From: Chitinophagaceae bacterium
GTDB taxonomy: Bacteria; Bacteroidota; Bacteroidia; Chitinophagales; Chitinophagaceae
Direction: 5' to 3'
Length of the DNA: 64,000 nucleotides
Assembly (NCBI GenBank): GCA_947446645.1
Contig: CANFHA010000006.1
Location: 124,001 to 188,000 of the forward strand
Each line of letters begins with the position of its first letter. Within the stretch, counting starts at the first letter, position 1. The notes below the pieces were generated by a model. That model was not told the origin of the DNA. It saw only the letters and a program-made list of their open reading frames with translations, and ran no database searches. Shown one piece after another: positions 18,880 to 28,637 of this stretch. Made by a program: the position numbers and the translations under genes.

Positions 18880-20136
18880 TTAAGCCATTGCGCCATTAGC
18901 TTCCTTCTTCAGGTAAAACAGCGTATTGCAGTTCCCTTGCCTGAAAATATCTTTCGCCACCTCCTGCAGGTATTCCGCAGTTACCTCACTATACTTGCCC
19001 CACTCCTTGTTTATCAGTTCCGCATCACCCATCAGCTCATAAAAAGCCAGGTTATTGGCACGGCTCAGCAGGCTCATATCTTCAAAGGCAATCATCGCCT
19101 CTATCTTGTTCTTCGATTTTTTCAGCTCCTGCTCCGTCACACCCTCGGCCACCAGGCGCGCTATTTCTTTCTCCACCGCTTCGTTAGCCGCCTCTATGGT
19201 TTTGCCCTCGCGCACCTTGCCCTCTACTACCAGCAATCCCGGATCCAGGCTGCCGGTATGGTAGCAGTTTATGTTGCTGAACAGTTGCTCATCCTTCACC
19301 AGCCGCTGGTATAGCCGCGACGAAAGGCCGCTGCCCAGTATCTCCGTTATCAGGTCGCTGGCGTAGTACGATGGTGTCAGCCGCCCAGTCATGTGCCAGG
19401 CCTTGTAAAGCGCATCCAGCGGCACATCAGCATGCACCGTTTGCGTGCGCGCCGCTTCCGGCCTTGGCTCCTGCGCCACCTGGCGCACATAGTGGTCGCC
19501 CGCAGGTATGCTGCCAAACCATTTTTGCGATAGCTCCTTCACCTCCTCCACGGTCACATTACCCGCCACACACATCACCGCATTCTTAGGCCGGTAGTGC
19601 TTAAAGAAAAATGCCTTCACCTCATCCAGGTGCGCCTCCTCTATCTGTTTCAGGTCCTTGCCTATAGTAGGCCACTGGTATGGGTGCGTAGTATATGCCA
19701 GCTTGCGCAACTGGTGCCAGGCATCACCATACGGCTTGTTCAGGTAGTGCTCTTTAAATTCTTCACTCACCACCTTGCGCTGCACATCCAGGCTCTTCTC
19801 GCTGAAAGCCAGCGATAGCATCCGGTCGCTCTCCAGCCAAAAGGCCGTTTCCAGGTTCTTCAGCGGCAGCTGTATGTAGTAGTTCGTTATATCGTTGGTA
19901 GTATAGGCATTGTTCTCGCCCCCTGCCATCTGCAGCGGCTCGTCATACTCCGGTATGCTCACACTGCCGCCAAACATCAGGTGCTCAAACAAGTGGGCAA
20001 ACCCCGTGCGCGCCTGCTCCTCATCCCTCGCGCCCACATCATACAGTATGTTCATGGCCGCCATAGGCGTCGCCTTGTCCACATGCACCAGTACCTTTAA
20101 TCCGTTCTCAAGTGTGAATCGCTCAAATTGAAGCAT
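18880..20136 (-). CDS. M16-family zinc metallopeptidase
   Basis: A 418-residue protein from ATG 20136 with the inverted zinc motif H-x-x-E-H in AHLFEHLMF (His48, Glu51, His52) and the downstream glutamate region VVSEEFKEHYLNKPYGD (about 120-136). NAYTTNDITNYY and the C-terminal half-domain R/Y region are also family-like. No signal peptide is seen, so it is likely cytoplasmic, as for single-domain bacterial M16 proteins that degrade peptides or process precursors. The frame extends to a TTG at 20157 but the ATG gives the usual MLQFERFTLENGLKV start. No partner M16B gene is adjacent. Confidence 0.87.
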   Translation of the reverse strand: MLQFERFTLENGLKVLVHVDKATPMAAMNILYDVGARDEEQARTGFAHLFEHLMFGGSVSIPEYDEPLQMAGGENNAYTTNDITNYYIQLPLKNLETAFWLESDRMLSLAFSEKSLDVQRKVVSEEFKEHYLNKPYGDAWHQLRKLAYTTHPYQWPTIGKDLKQIEEAHLDEVKAFFFKHYRPKNAVMCVAGNVTVEEVKELSQKWFGSIPAGDHYVRQVAQEPRPEAARTQTVHADVPLDALYKAWHMTGRLTPSYYASDLITEILGSGLSSRLYQRLVKDEQLFSNINCYHTGSLDPGLLVVEGKVREGKTIEAANEAVEKEIARLVAEGVTEQELKKSKNKIEAMIAFEDMSLLSRANNLAFYELMGDAELINKEWGKYSEVTAEYLQEVAKDIFRQGNCNTLFYLKKEANGAMA

Positions 20137-20347
20137 AGTATAGTTTTCAGCCGGCAAAGGTAGTTGAAAAATATAACTGGTATCTAAAGTATGTTCCCGG
20201 CAGGGTTGCTGCTATCACCGTCCGTTGTGTCACTCCCTTGTACGTTCAGTTCATTACTGAGCCTGTCCTTAGCTTGTTGAGGTAATCACTAGTACGACAT
20301 AGTACTTAACGAGCTACCCGAAATCGTCATACAAAAAATAATCTGCA

Positions 20348-20375
20348 TAAAAAACGGGAAAAACACCGTTTTTTT
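20348..20375. terminator. Bidirectional hairpin between tracrRNA and the M16 peptidase gene
   Basis: AAAAAACGG (about 20349-20357) pairs with CCGTTTTTT (20366-20374), giving a 9-bp stem flanked by A/T runs on both sides, so it can end transcription from either strand. It lies downstream of the tracrRNA terminator on the minus strand and may prevent read-through into the peptidase gene. Confidence 0.45.
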
Positions 20376-20410
20376 GGGAACAACTTGTTGTACCTTGTTA
20401 AGATGTAAAT

Positions 20411-20437
20411 AAAAAAGCCCCCGTCAAAGTCGAGGGC
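20411..20437 (-). terminator. Intrinsic terminator of tracrRNA
   Basis: Seven-base-pair stem (GCCCTCG with CGGGGGC, one U-G pair), loop ACTTTGA, directly followed on the minus strand by TTTTTT. This fits both a rho-independent terminator and the 3' hairpin typical of tracrRNAs. Confidence 0.85.
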
Positions 20438-20484
20438 AACTTAATGTTTACACAACGGGAAAACCCTTATTGCGATTTGCTTCA
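20411..20484 (-). ncRNA. tracrRNA of the type II-C CRISPR-Cas system
   Basis: On the minus strand, GAAGCAAATCGCAAT (about 20483-20469) can pair over 15 consecutive bases, three of them G-U, with the first 15 bases of the CRISPR repeat read leftward (GTTGTGATTTGCTTT). The anti-repeat is followed by AAGG, as in other type II-C tracrRNAs, a small GGGTTTTCCC hairpin (20457-20466), and a strong intrinsic terminator: GCCCTCG/CGGGGGC stem with a 7-base loop (20417-20437) and six T (20411-20416). Length is about 74 nt if the start near 20484 predicted from the promoter is right. It guides crRNA processing and loading onto Cas9. Confidence 0.85.
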
Positions 20485-20487
20485 CAA

Positions 20488-20519
20488 CAAATGTAACCTA
20501 CTAAAACTATATGAGCAAA
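20488..20519 (-). promoter_or_regulatory. tracrRNA promoter, overlapping the start of cas9
   Basis: On the minus strand TTTG (20519-20516) and TACATTTG (20495-20488) are separated by 20 bases, a perfect fit to the Bacteroidota consensus TTTG-N19-21-TAnnTTTG. Transcription would start about 20484, exactly at the anti-repeat. The -33 box is inside codons 2-3 of cas9 on the opposite strand. Confidence 0.75.
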
Positions 20520-23500
20520 AAAATCCTGGGTCTTGATCTTGGCACCACGTCTATCGGGTGGGCGTTTGTTACCGAAAGAGAAAATGAGCCGTCTACTATC
20601 GAAAGAATAGGTGTAAGGGTAAACCCACTTACTACAGATGAACAAACAAACTTTGAACAAGGTAAACCTGTTTCTGTAAATGCAGATCGAACTTTAAAAC
20701 GTGGTGCCAGGCGAACCCTGCAACGGTATAAACAACGTCGCGCAAATCTTGTAGATGCACTGATAAAAAACAAGATAATAAATGCCGGGGCAATTTTGTC
20801 TGAAAATGATAAACAGTCCACACATTTGACGTATAAGTTACGCGCTAAAGCAGTAACAGAGGAAATCAGCAAAGAGGCATTTGCACAGATCCTGCTAATG
20901 ATAAATAAAAAACGAGGATATAAGAGCAGCCGCAAAGCAAAAAATGAAGACGAGGGGCAGGCGATAGATGGCATGGCAATAGCGAAAAGACTTTATGAAG
21001 AACAACTAACGCCCGGACAGCTATGTTACCAATTATTAAAAACAGAAAAAAAATCTTTACCTGATTTTTACCGCTCCGATCTGAATGCAGAACTGGATAA
21101 AATATGGGATTTTCAAAGGAGAATTTTTCCTGAGATACTAACTGATGAATTTAGAAAAGAAATAGCAGGTAAAGGGCACCGCGCCACTGCAGCAAGCTTT
21201 TGGGGAAACTATGCTTTTAATACAGCTGAAATAAAAGGGACAAGAGATGAAAAAAGGCTGATCGCTTATGAATGGAGAAGTAAAGCCATTGATACACCGC
21301 TTAGCAAAGAAGAAATAGCCTTCGTGATAACTGAAGTAAACAGTAACATAAATAACTCAAGCGGCTATTTGGGTGCTATAAGTGACCGTAGCAAGGAACT
21401 CTATTTTAAAAAACAAACTATTGGACAATACCTGTACAAGCAGATAGAAGCTAACCCGCATACACGTTTGAAAAATCAAGTGTTTTATCGCCAGGACTAT
21501 TTTGATGAATTTGAAACAATTTGGGAAGCCCAGTCTAAGTTCCATAAAGAGCTCACTCCTGTGTTAAAAGAAGAAATAAGAGATATTATTATCTTCTATC
21601 AACGCAAGCTTAAATCGCAAAAAGAATTGGTTAACTTTTGCGAATTTGAAAGTAAAAAACTGGAAGTAGAAAAAGGCGAAAAAACTACAATTAAGACTGT
21701 CGGCTACAAGGTTGCCCCAAGGTCATCGCCACTATGCCAGGAATTTAAGATATGGCAGAATCTCAACAACCTGCAGATACAAAACAAGACAGTAAAGGAG
21801 GCGAAATTTTTTGACGCGGAAGCAAAACAACAGCTTTTTGATGAACTGAACATCAAAGGAAATCTTTCAAAAGATAGCGTACTTAAAATTCTGGGATATA
21901 ACACAAAAGACTGGGAACTCAACTTTGCTAACCTTGAAGGTAACCGCACGAATAAAGCGCTTTATGATGCATTCCTGAATATACTGGAAATAGAAGGCTA
22001 CGATGTAAAAGAACTGCTAAAGATAAAAGCACACAAAGACGATGTGGAACTGCAAAAATTAGATGTGCCGGCACTACAGATAAAAGAAATGGTACAATCT
22101 GTATTTAAAGTATTAAACATAGACACGGCCATACTTGATTTTAATGCCGAGCTGGACGGCAAAGCTTTTGAACAGCAAACCTCCTACCAGCTATGGCATC
22201 TGCTCTATTCGTATGAAGGTGATAATTCACATTCCGGAAATGACAGGCTATATACATTATTGCAGACAAAATTTGGCTTTGCATTACCCCATGCCAGGAT
22301 ACTGGCAAACGTTCTTTTTTCTGATGATTACAGCAGCCTCAGTGCAAAGGCTATGCGTAAAATATTTCCTTTCATAAAAGAGCAAAAATATAGTGAGGCC
22401 TGCAAAGCGGCAGGCTATAATCATTCATCATCATTGACCAAAGAAGAAAATGAGAACAGGCAACTAAAGGAGAAACTGGAATTGCTTCCTAAAAACAGTC
22501 TACGCAACCCAGTAGTGGAAAAAATTCTAAATCAAATGGTTAATGTGGTAAATGCTATTATCGCCGATTCTGGCTTAGGTAAACCAGATGAAATACGTAT
22601 TGAACTGGCCAGGGAGCTAAAGAAGAATGCTAAAGAACGGGAAGAAATGACCAGCCAAATTAATAAAACAACCGCTGAGCATGAGAGGATCAGGAAACAA
22701 ATAATAGCAGACTTTTCGGCAGTTAAAAATCCGAGCCGGAATGATATAATACGGTATAAGCTGTATGAAGAGCTGAAGTTTAACGCGTATAAAAACATCT
22801 ATACAAACGAAAAAATAGACTACAAGGACCTGTTTACAAACAGATACGATATTGACCACATCATTCCTCAACAAAAGCTCTTTGATGACAGCTTTTCTAA
22901 CAAAACACTAATACCACGTCAAATTAATCTTGAAAAAAGCAACAGAACGGCATTTGATTTTATTTCTGCAAAGTACGGTCCGGCTGCCCTGGCAGAATAT
23001 GAAAGCCGCGTTAAAAACCTATATGACTTTTATTTCAAAGACAACCGGGCAATAAAAGCGAAATATAAAAAACTACTGATGAAGTCCGATGAAATTGGCC
23101 AGGGCTTTATTGAAAGGGACCTCCGGGATACCCAGTATATAGCTAAAAAGGCGAAACAAATGCTGCATGAAATTTGCCGCACAGTGTTAAGCACATCAGG
23201 CAGCGTTACTAACAGGCTACGCGAAGACTGGGACCTTGTTAATATAATGCAGGAGCTGAATATGGATAAATACCGAAAACTGGGCCTTACTGAGATGATC
23301 GAGAAAAAAGATGGCAATTCTAAAGAACGTATTGTAGAATGGACAAAACGTAATGACCACCGCCATCATGCTATGGATGCCCTTACCATTGCATTTACCA
23401 GGCACAGCCATATACAATACCTGAACAACCTGAATGCCAAAAACCAGCACGACAAAAAGGGGAAAGAAATTTACGGCATTGAAGAAAAGGAAACCTATAT

Positions 23501-24719
23501 GGCAATAGTAGATGACCTGGGCAATAAAAAAAGAAAATTCAGATCTCCATTGCCCCACTTTAGGATAGAAGCAAAAAAGCACCTGGAAAATGTGTTGGTT
23601 TCGTACAAAACAAAAAATAAAGTAGCCACTAAAAATGTAAACAAATTTAGCAACAAAGCTGGCGAACAAACAAAAGTGCAATTAACACCGCGAGGACAAT
23701 TGCACAAAGAAACCGTTTACGGAAAATTGAAACAATATGTGCCAAAAGAAGAACGGATAGGCGGAAAATTTGACGAACTAACAATAAATAAAGTGGCCAT
23801 TGAGAAGTACAAAAACACCCTTCTGCATAGGCTCCGCGAAAATGGAAATGATCCTAAAAAAGCATTTACGGGTAAGAATAGCTTAGACAAAAATCCGGTT
23901 TATACAGATGCAGCAAAAACAGAACAAGTACCTGAAAAAGTAAAGTTGGTATGGCTGGAAGACAATTACACTATTCGTAAAGAGGTAACACCTGATAATT
24001 TCAAAGACTTAAAGAGCATTGATAAAGTAATTGATATTGGAACTAAGAACGCGTTAAAGAAACGATTAGAAGAATACGATAGCAACGCTAAGGAAGCCTT
24101 TTCAAATCTTGATAAAAATCCAATCTGGCTCAATAAAGAAAAAGGTATTGCCATAAAACGGGTAACCATCAGCGGCGTAAAGAACGCAGAGGCGCTGCAC
24201 TATAAAAAAGACCATCATGGTGCGCCTGTTTTAGACGAGCATGGAAATAAATTGCCAGTTGATTTTGTAAGCACCGGCAACAACCATCATGTAGCCATAT
24301 ACAAAGACATAGAAGGAAATTTGCAGGAAAACGTTGTGTCCTTTTATGAAGCCGTTGAAAGAATGAATCAAGGGCTACCTGTTATTGACAAAATCTATAA
24401 CCAACACCTTGGATGGCAATTTCTATTTACAATGAAGCAAAATGAATATTTTATATTTCCGGCAGAAGGGTTCGACATTAAAGAAATTGATTTAATGAAC
24501 CCTATAAATAATAACCTCATTAGTCCTAATTTATTTAGAGTGCAAAAGATCGCCACTAAAAATTATTTCTTCAGGCATCATTTGGAAACATCAGTCGAAG
24601 AAAAGAAAGAGCTAAAGAATATTGCTTACAGGAATATTCGAAGTGAGCAAAATGTAGAAAAAATTGTAAAGGTCCGAATCAACCATATTGGGCAAATTGT
24701 AAAGATCGGTGAATATTAA
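20511..24719 (+). CDS. cas9: CRISPR-associated endonuclease Cas9, type II-C
   Basis: A 1402-residue Cas9 with every catalytic element: RuvC-I LGLDLGTTSIGW (Asp9), Arg-rich bridge helix (about 58-80), RuvC-II IRIELARE (Glu698), HNH core DIDHIIP (His783) with NLEKSN after it, and RuvC-III HHAMDAL (His953, Asp956). The last 350 or so residues form the wedge and PAM-interacting region. With crRNA and tracrRNA it cuts both strands of matching DNA. The absence of csn2 and cas4, and the cas9-cas1-cas2 order, make this type II-C; the size is long for II-C in general but usual for the Bacteroidota branch. ATG at 20511; cas1 begins 11 bases after the stop. No disrupted motif is seen. Confidence 0.98.
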   Translation: MSKKILGLDLGTTSIGWAFVTERENEPSTIERIGVRVNPLTTDEQTNFEQGKPVSVNADRTLKRGARRTLQRYKQRRANLVDALIKNKIINAGAILSENDKQSTHLTYKLRAKAVTEEISKEAFAQILLMINKKRGYKSSRKAKNEDEGQAIDGMAIAKRLYEEQLTPGQLCYQLLKTEKKSLPDFYRSDLNAELDKIWDFQRRIFPEILTDEFRKEIAGKGHRATAASFWGNYAFNTAEIKGTRDEKRLIAYEWRSKAIDTPLSKEEIAFVITEVNSNINNSSGYLGAISDRSKELYFKKQTIGQYLYKQIEANPHTRLKNQVFYRQDYFDEFETIWEAQSKFHKELTPVLKEEIRDIIIFYQRKLKSQKELVNFCEFESKKLEVEKGEKTTIKTVGYKVAPRSSPLCQEFKIWQNLNNLQIQNKTVKEAKFFDAEAKQQLFDELNIKGNLSKDSVLKILGYNTKDWELNFANLEGNRTNKALYDAFLNILEIEGYDVKELLKIKAHKDDVELQKLDVPALQIKEMVQSVFKVLNIDTAILDFNAELDGKAFEQQTSYQLWHLLYSYEGDNSHSGNDRLYTLLQTKFGFALPHARILANVLFSDDYSSLSAKAMRKIFPFIKEQKYSEACKAAGYNHSSSLTKEENENRQLKEKLELLPKNSLRNPVVEKILNQMVNVVNAIIADSGLGKPDEIRIELARELKKNAKEREEMTSQINKTTAEHERIRKQIIADFSAVKNPSRNDIIRYKLYEELKFNAYKNIYTNEKIDYKDLFTNRYDIDHIIPQQKLFDDSFSNKTLIPRQINLEKSNRTAFDFISAKYGPAALAEYESRVKNLYDFYFKDNRAIKAKYKKLLMKSDEIGQGFIERDLRDTQYIAKKAKQMLHEICRTVLSTSGSVTNRLREDWDLVNIMQELNMDKYRKLGLTEMIEKKDGNSKERIVEWTKRNDHRHHAMDALTIAFTRHSHIQYLNNLNAKNQHDKKGKEIYGIEEKETYMAIVDDLGNKKRKFRSPLPHFRIEAKKHLENVLVSYKTKNKVATKNVNKFSNKAGEQTKVQLTPRGQLHKETVYGKLKQYVPKEERIGGKFDELTINKVAIEKYKNTLLHRLRENGNDPKKAFTGKNSLDKNPVYTDAAKTEQVPEKVKLVWLEDNYTIRKEVTPDNFKDLKSIDKVIDIGTKNALKKRLEEYDSNAKEAFSNLDKNPIWLNKEKGIAIKRVTISGVKNAEALHYKKDHHGAPVLDEHGNKLPVDFVSTGNNHHVAIYKDIEGNLQENVVSFYEAVERMNQGLPVIDKIYNQHLGWQFLFTMKQNEYFIFPAEGFDIKEIDLMNPINNNLISPNLFRVQKIATKNYFFRHHLETSVEEKKELKNIAYRNIRSEQNVEKIVKVRINHIGQIVKIGEY

Positions 24720-24730
24720 AGCAAGACATT

Positions 24731-25657
24731 ATGATCAAACGAACCCTCTACTTTGGCAACCCCGCATACCTCAGCACCACCCTGGAGCAGCTGGAAATAA
24801 AGATACTGGACACAGGCGAAACCAAAACAGTACCTATAGAGGATATTGGCGTGCTCATACTCGACAACCAGCAGATTACCATCACGCAGGCGCTTATGGC
24901 CAAACTGCTTGCCAATAACACTGCGCTGATAACCTGCAATAACACCCACCATCCGGTGGGTTTATTTTTGAATCTTGACGGCAATACCCTCCAGAGTCAG
25001 AAATTTAAAACACAGCTTGATGCTTCTGAGCCTCTGAAAAAGCAACTGTGGCAGCAGACCATAACAGCTAAAATACAAAATCAGGCAGCTGTGCTGGGAC
25101 AGCAAATGCCACAACATGCCGGCAGCCTGTTCAAAGCGCCAGACAAATCGCTGATGAACTATGCCAAAGAAGTAAAAAGCGGAGACACTGATAATATGGA
25201 AGCGGTGGCAGCGGGTTACTATTGGAAAAACCTGTTTCCCTCCTTCCTTAACTTCAGGCGCGACCGTGAGGGCGACCCACCCAATAATCTGCTGAATTAT
25301 GGCTACGCCATAGTAAGGGCCGTTGTGGCGCGCAGCCTTGTGGGCAGCGGCCTCTTGCCTACGCTAGGCATCCACCACCGCAACCAGTATAACGCTTATT
25401 GCCTTGCCGATGATATTATGGAGCCCTACAGGCCGTATGTTGATAAGGTAGTATGTAGCATAGTAGATATGAATGGTAAGTATCTGGAAATAACGCCCAA
25501 CATGAAAAAACAACTGCTGGCAATACCGGCAATGGATGTAATGATTGATGAGCAAAGCAGCACGCTATTGAACGCTGTGCAGCGCACCACAGCCAGCCTG
25601 GCAAAATGCTATGAGGGGAGGGTGAGAAAAATACTATATCCGGTGATAGGTAACTGA
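24731..25657 (+). CDS. cas1: CRISPR-associated endonuclease Cas1, type II
   Basis: A 308-residue Cas1. It begins IKRTLYFGNPAYLST, with GVLILDNQQITITQALMAKL typical of type II Cas1; metal ligands are visible as Glu in DNMEAVAAGYYW, His in GIHHRNQYNAYCL and Asp/Glu in ADDIMEPYRP. Together with Cas2 it captures and integrates new spacers at the leader end of the array. It sits 11 bases after cas9 and 13 bases before cas2, so the three form one operon. The protein is full length. Confidence 0.97.
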   Translation: MIKRTLYFGNPAYLSTTLEQLEIKILDTGETKTVPIEDIGVLILDNQQITITQALMAKLLANNTALITCNNTHHPVGLFLNLDGNTLQSQKFKTQLDASEPLKKQLWQQTITAKIQNQAAVLGQQMPQHAGSLFKAPDKSLMNYAKEVKSGDTDNMEAVAAGYYWKNLFPSFLNFRRDREGDPPNNLLNYGYAIVRAVVARSLVGSGLLPTLGIHHRNQYNAYCLADDIMEPYRPYVDKVVCSIVDMNGKYLEITPNMKKQLLAIPAMDVMIDEQSSTLLNAVQRTTASLAKCYEGRVRKILYPVIGN

Positions 25658-25667
25658 GCCGCTATGA

Positions 25668-26006
<339 letters not shown>

Positions 26007-26008
26007 AA

Positions 26009-26050
26009 TAGGAATGAAAAAACGAGCCAAAACTCCTTTTTTCATTCCTA
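26009..26050. terminator. Bidirectional terminator between cas2 and the CRISPR array
   Basis: TAGGAATGAAAAAA (26009-26022) and TTTTTTCATTCCTA (26037-26050) form a perfect 14-bp inverted repeat with a 14-base loop. T runs on either strand allow it to end both the rightward cas transcript and a leftward array transcript. Confidence 0.7.
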
Positions 26051-26095
26051 AAAATAGGCTAAAACCATTACTGGTAAAGGCCTGTAGCGATTGGT

Positions 26096-28637
26096 GTTGT
26101 TTAAGAACTCCAAGCTACAAATAATGAAAGCAAATCACAACATAGAGCTTTAGTGACCCCTGTCTTTCTAAGTTGTTTAAGAACTCCAAGCTACAAATAA
26201 TGAAAGCAAATCACAACTACGAAAAGCTAATGCCAACTTGTGAAAGGTTGTTTAAGAACTCCAAGCTACAAATAATGAAAGCAAATCACAACACTTGCAA
26301 TGATAGTTACATGATGTATTATGTTGTTTAAGAACTCCAAGCTACAAATAATGAAAGCAAATCACAACTATGCTAGGGGATGGCATAGATAGCCAAGGTT
26401 GTTTAAGAACTCCAAGCTACAAATAATGAAAGCAAATCACAACATTGAAGCTGATAGGGTGTAAAGGTCTTGGTTGTTTAAGAACTCCAAGCTACAAATA
26501 ATGAAAGCAAATCACAACCTTTAGCTTTAAAGCTTCGCAAAGGCTGTGTTGTTTAAGAACTCCAAGCTACAAATAATGAAAGCAAATCACAACTCGCCTG
26601 GTCGGCTTACCGATATTTTGGTGTTGTTTAAGAACTCCAAGCTACAAATAATGAAAGCAAATCACAACGTTTTTCTTCAGTGCTGCAACAAAATCCGTGT
26701 TGTTTAAGAACTCCAAGCTACAAATAATGAAAGCAAATCACAACCTGCCCTTGCCATTAAATGTAGTCCAATCAGTTGTTTAAGAACTCCAAGCTACAAA
26801 TAATGAAAGCAAATCACAACACTCTCTTTACAAAGACATCAAGCCTAAAGGTTGTTTAAGAACTCCAAGCTACAAATAATGAAAGCAAATCACAACAGAC
26901 GGGCTAACCGTTTACTATGGGGCTGAGTTGTTTAAGAACTCCAAGCTACAAATAATGAAAGCAAATCACAACGCTTTTGTAGTATCTCCGTTTTCGTTTG
27001 CGTTGTTTAAGAACTCCAAGCTACAAATAATGAAAGCAAATCACAACTTGAAGCCATGCGGTCTGACTTATCCATCCGTTGTTTAAGAACTCCAAGCTAC
27101 AAATAATGAAAGCAAATCACAACCATTTCAGGGAACTTGTCATCACCTACAAGTTGTTTAAGAACTCCAAGCTACAAATAATGAAAGCAAATCACAACGC
27201 AAGACCTTTACACCCTATCAGCTTCAATGTTGTTTAAGAACTCCAAGCTACAAATAATGAAAGCAAATCACAACACACCAGAAACATGGGCGGCGGTGCA
27301 AACAGTTGTTTAAGAACTCCAAGCTACAAATAATGAAAGCAAATCACAACTCCTAATTTTTAAGGGGTAAAGAAAGTAAGTTGTTTAAGAACTCCAAGCT
27401 ACAAATAATGAAAGCAAATCACAACGCCGGATTTGAGGGATGCAAAAATAGATGCGTTGTTTAAGAACTCCAAGCTACAAATAATGAAAGCAAATCACAA
27501 CCAGAATATCTTTGCTGGAGCGTAATTTCAGTTGTTTAAGAACTCCAAGCTACAAATAATGAAAGCAAATCACAACTGTGTTTGCCATTGTTCGCGGATT
27601 TTTAAGTTGTTTAAGAACTCCAAGCTACAAATAATGAAAGCAAATCACAACTGAAATCGTAACGGGGAAAAAAGCAAAGCGTTGTTTAAGAACTCCAAGC
27701 TACAAATAATGAAAGCAAATCACAACAATGCTATGGTAGTTGTTGGTAGGCTGACCGTTGTTTAAGAACTCCAAGCTACAAATAATGAAAGCAAATCACA
27801 ACTGATATTATTTGTGTACAAAAAAATGGGGGGTTGTTTAAGAACTCCAAGCTACAAATAATGAAAGCAAATCACAACACTATTTACAGGGCGGGCAATG
27901 ATGCTTTTGTTGTTTAAGAACTCCAAGCTACAAATAATGAAAGCAAATCACAACGTCAAATGATGCTCACACGAGTATCTCCAAGTTGTTTAAGAACTCC
28001 AAGCTACAAATAATGAAAGCAAATCACAACGCATTGAGTGATACGCTAGCAGACCTAACAGTTGTTTAAGAACTCCAAGCTACAAATAATGAAAGCAAAT
28101 CACAACATAACGGCAGCAGCAAAGTTACCGTAGTAGGTTGTTTAAGAACTCCAAGCTACAAATAATGAAAGCAAATCACAACAGGGCGCATCAGCACAAG
28201 TTCCACTTACGGTTGTTTAAGAACTCCAAGCTACAAATAATGAAAGCAAATCACAACCCTGAATCATAAAGTAAAGACACCGGAAGAGTTGTTTAAGAAC
28301 TCCAAGCTACAAATAATGAAAGCAAATCACAACTGAACCCTTTTTGGTAAGGGAATCCTTTACGTTGTTTAAGAACTCCAAGCTACAAATAATGAAAGCA
28401 AATCACAACGTGCGGATTCGAGCAATGATGCACGATCAGGTTGTTTAAGAACTCCAAGCTACAAATAATGAAAGCAAATCACAACAGGGTAAATGGCGAT
28501 GAGTACGAAATACAAGTTGTTTAAGAACTCCAAGCTACAAATAATGAAAGCAAATCAAAACGGGCCTACTACGGTATCAGTTAACGTTGCCGTTGTTTAA
28601 GAACTCCAAGCTACAAATAATGAAAGCAAATCACAAC
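26096..28637 (-). CRISPR. CRISPR array, 34 repeats of 46 bp and 33 spacers
   Basis: Counted directly: 34 copies of a 46-bp repeat (plus strand begins GTTGTTTAAGAACTCC and ends GCAAATCACAAC), first 26096-26141, last 28592-28637. Of the 33 spacers, 21 are 30 bp and 12 are 29 bp. All repeats look identical except number 33 (28516-28561), which ends ATCAAAAC instead of ATCACAAC. Pairing with the tracrRNA shows that the functional crRNA is read on the minus strand (repeat starting GTTGTGATTTGC), so the array is transcribed leftward toward cas2. The repeat has the length and start typical of Bacteroidota type II-C. I could not match any spacer to a source. Confidence 0.99.

Noticed and set aside
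20137-20410. A further small gene between the M16 peptidase and tracrRNA
   Set aside because: No open frame with a start codon and sensible length; only terminator-like stems.
26096-28637. Plus-strand transcription of the array
   Set aside because: Pairing with the tracrRNA is better in the minus orientation, and the repeat then starts with the usual GTTGTG of Bacteroidota II-C repeats.
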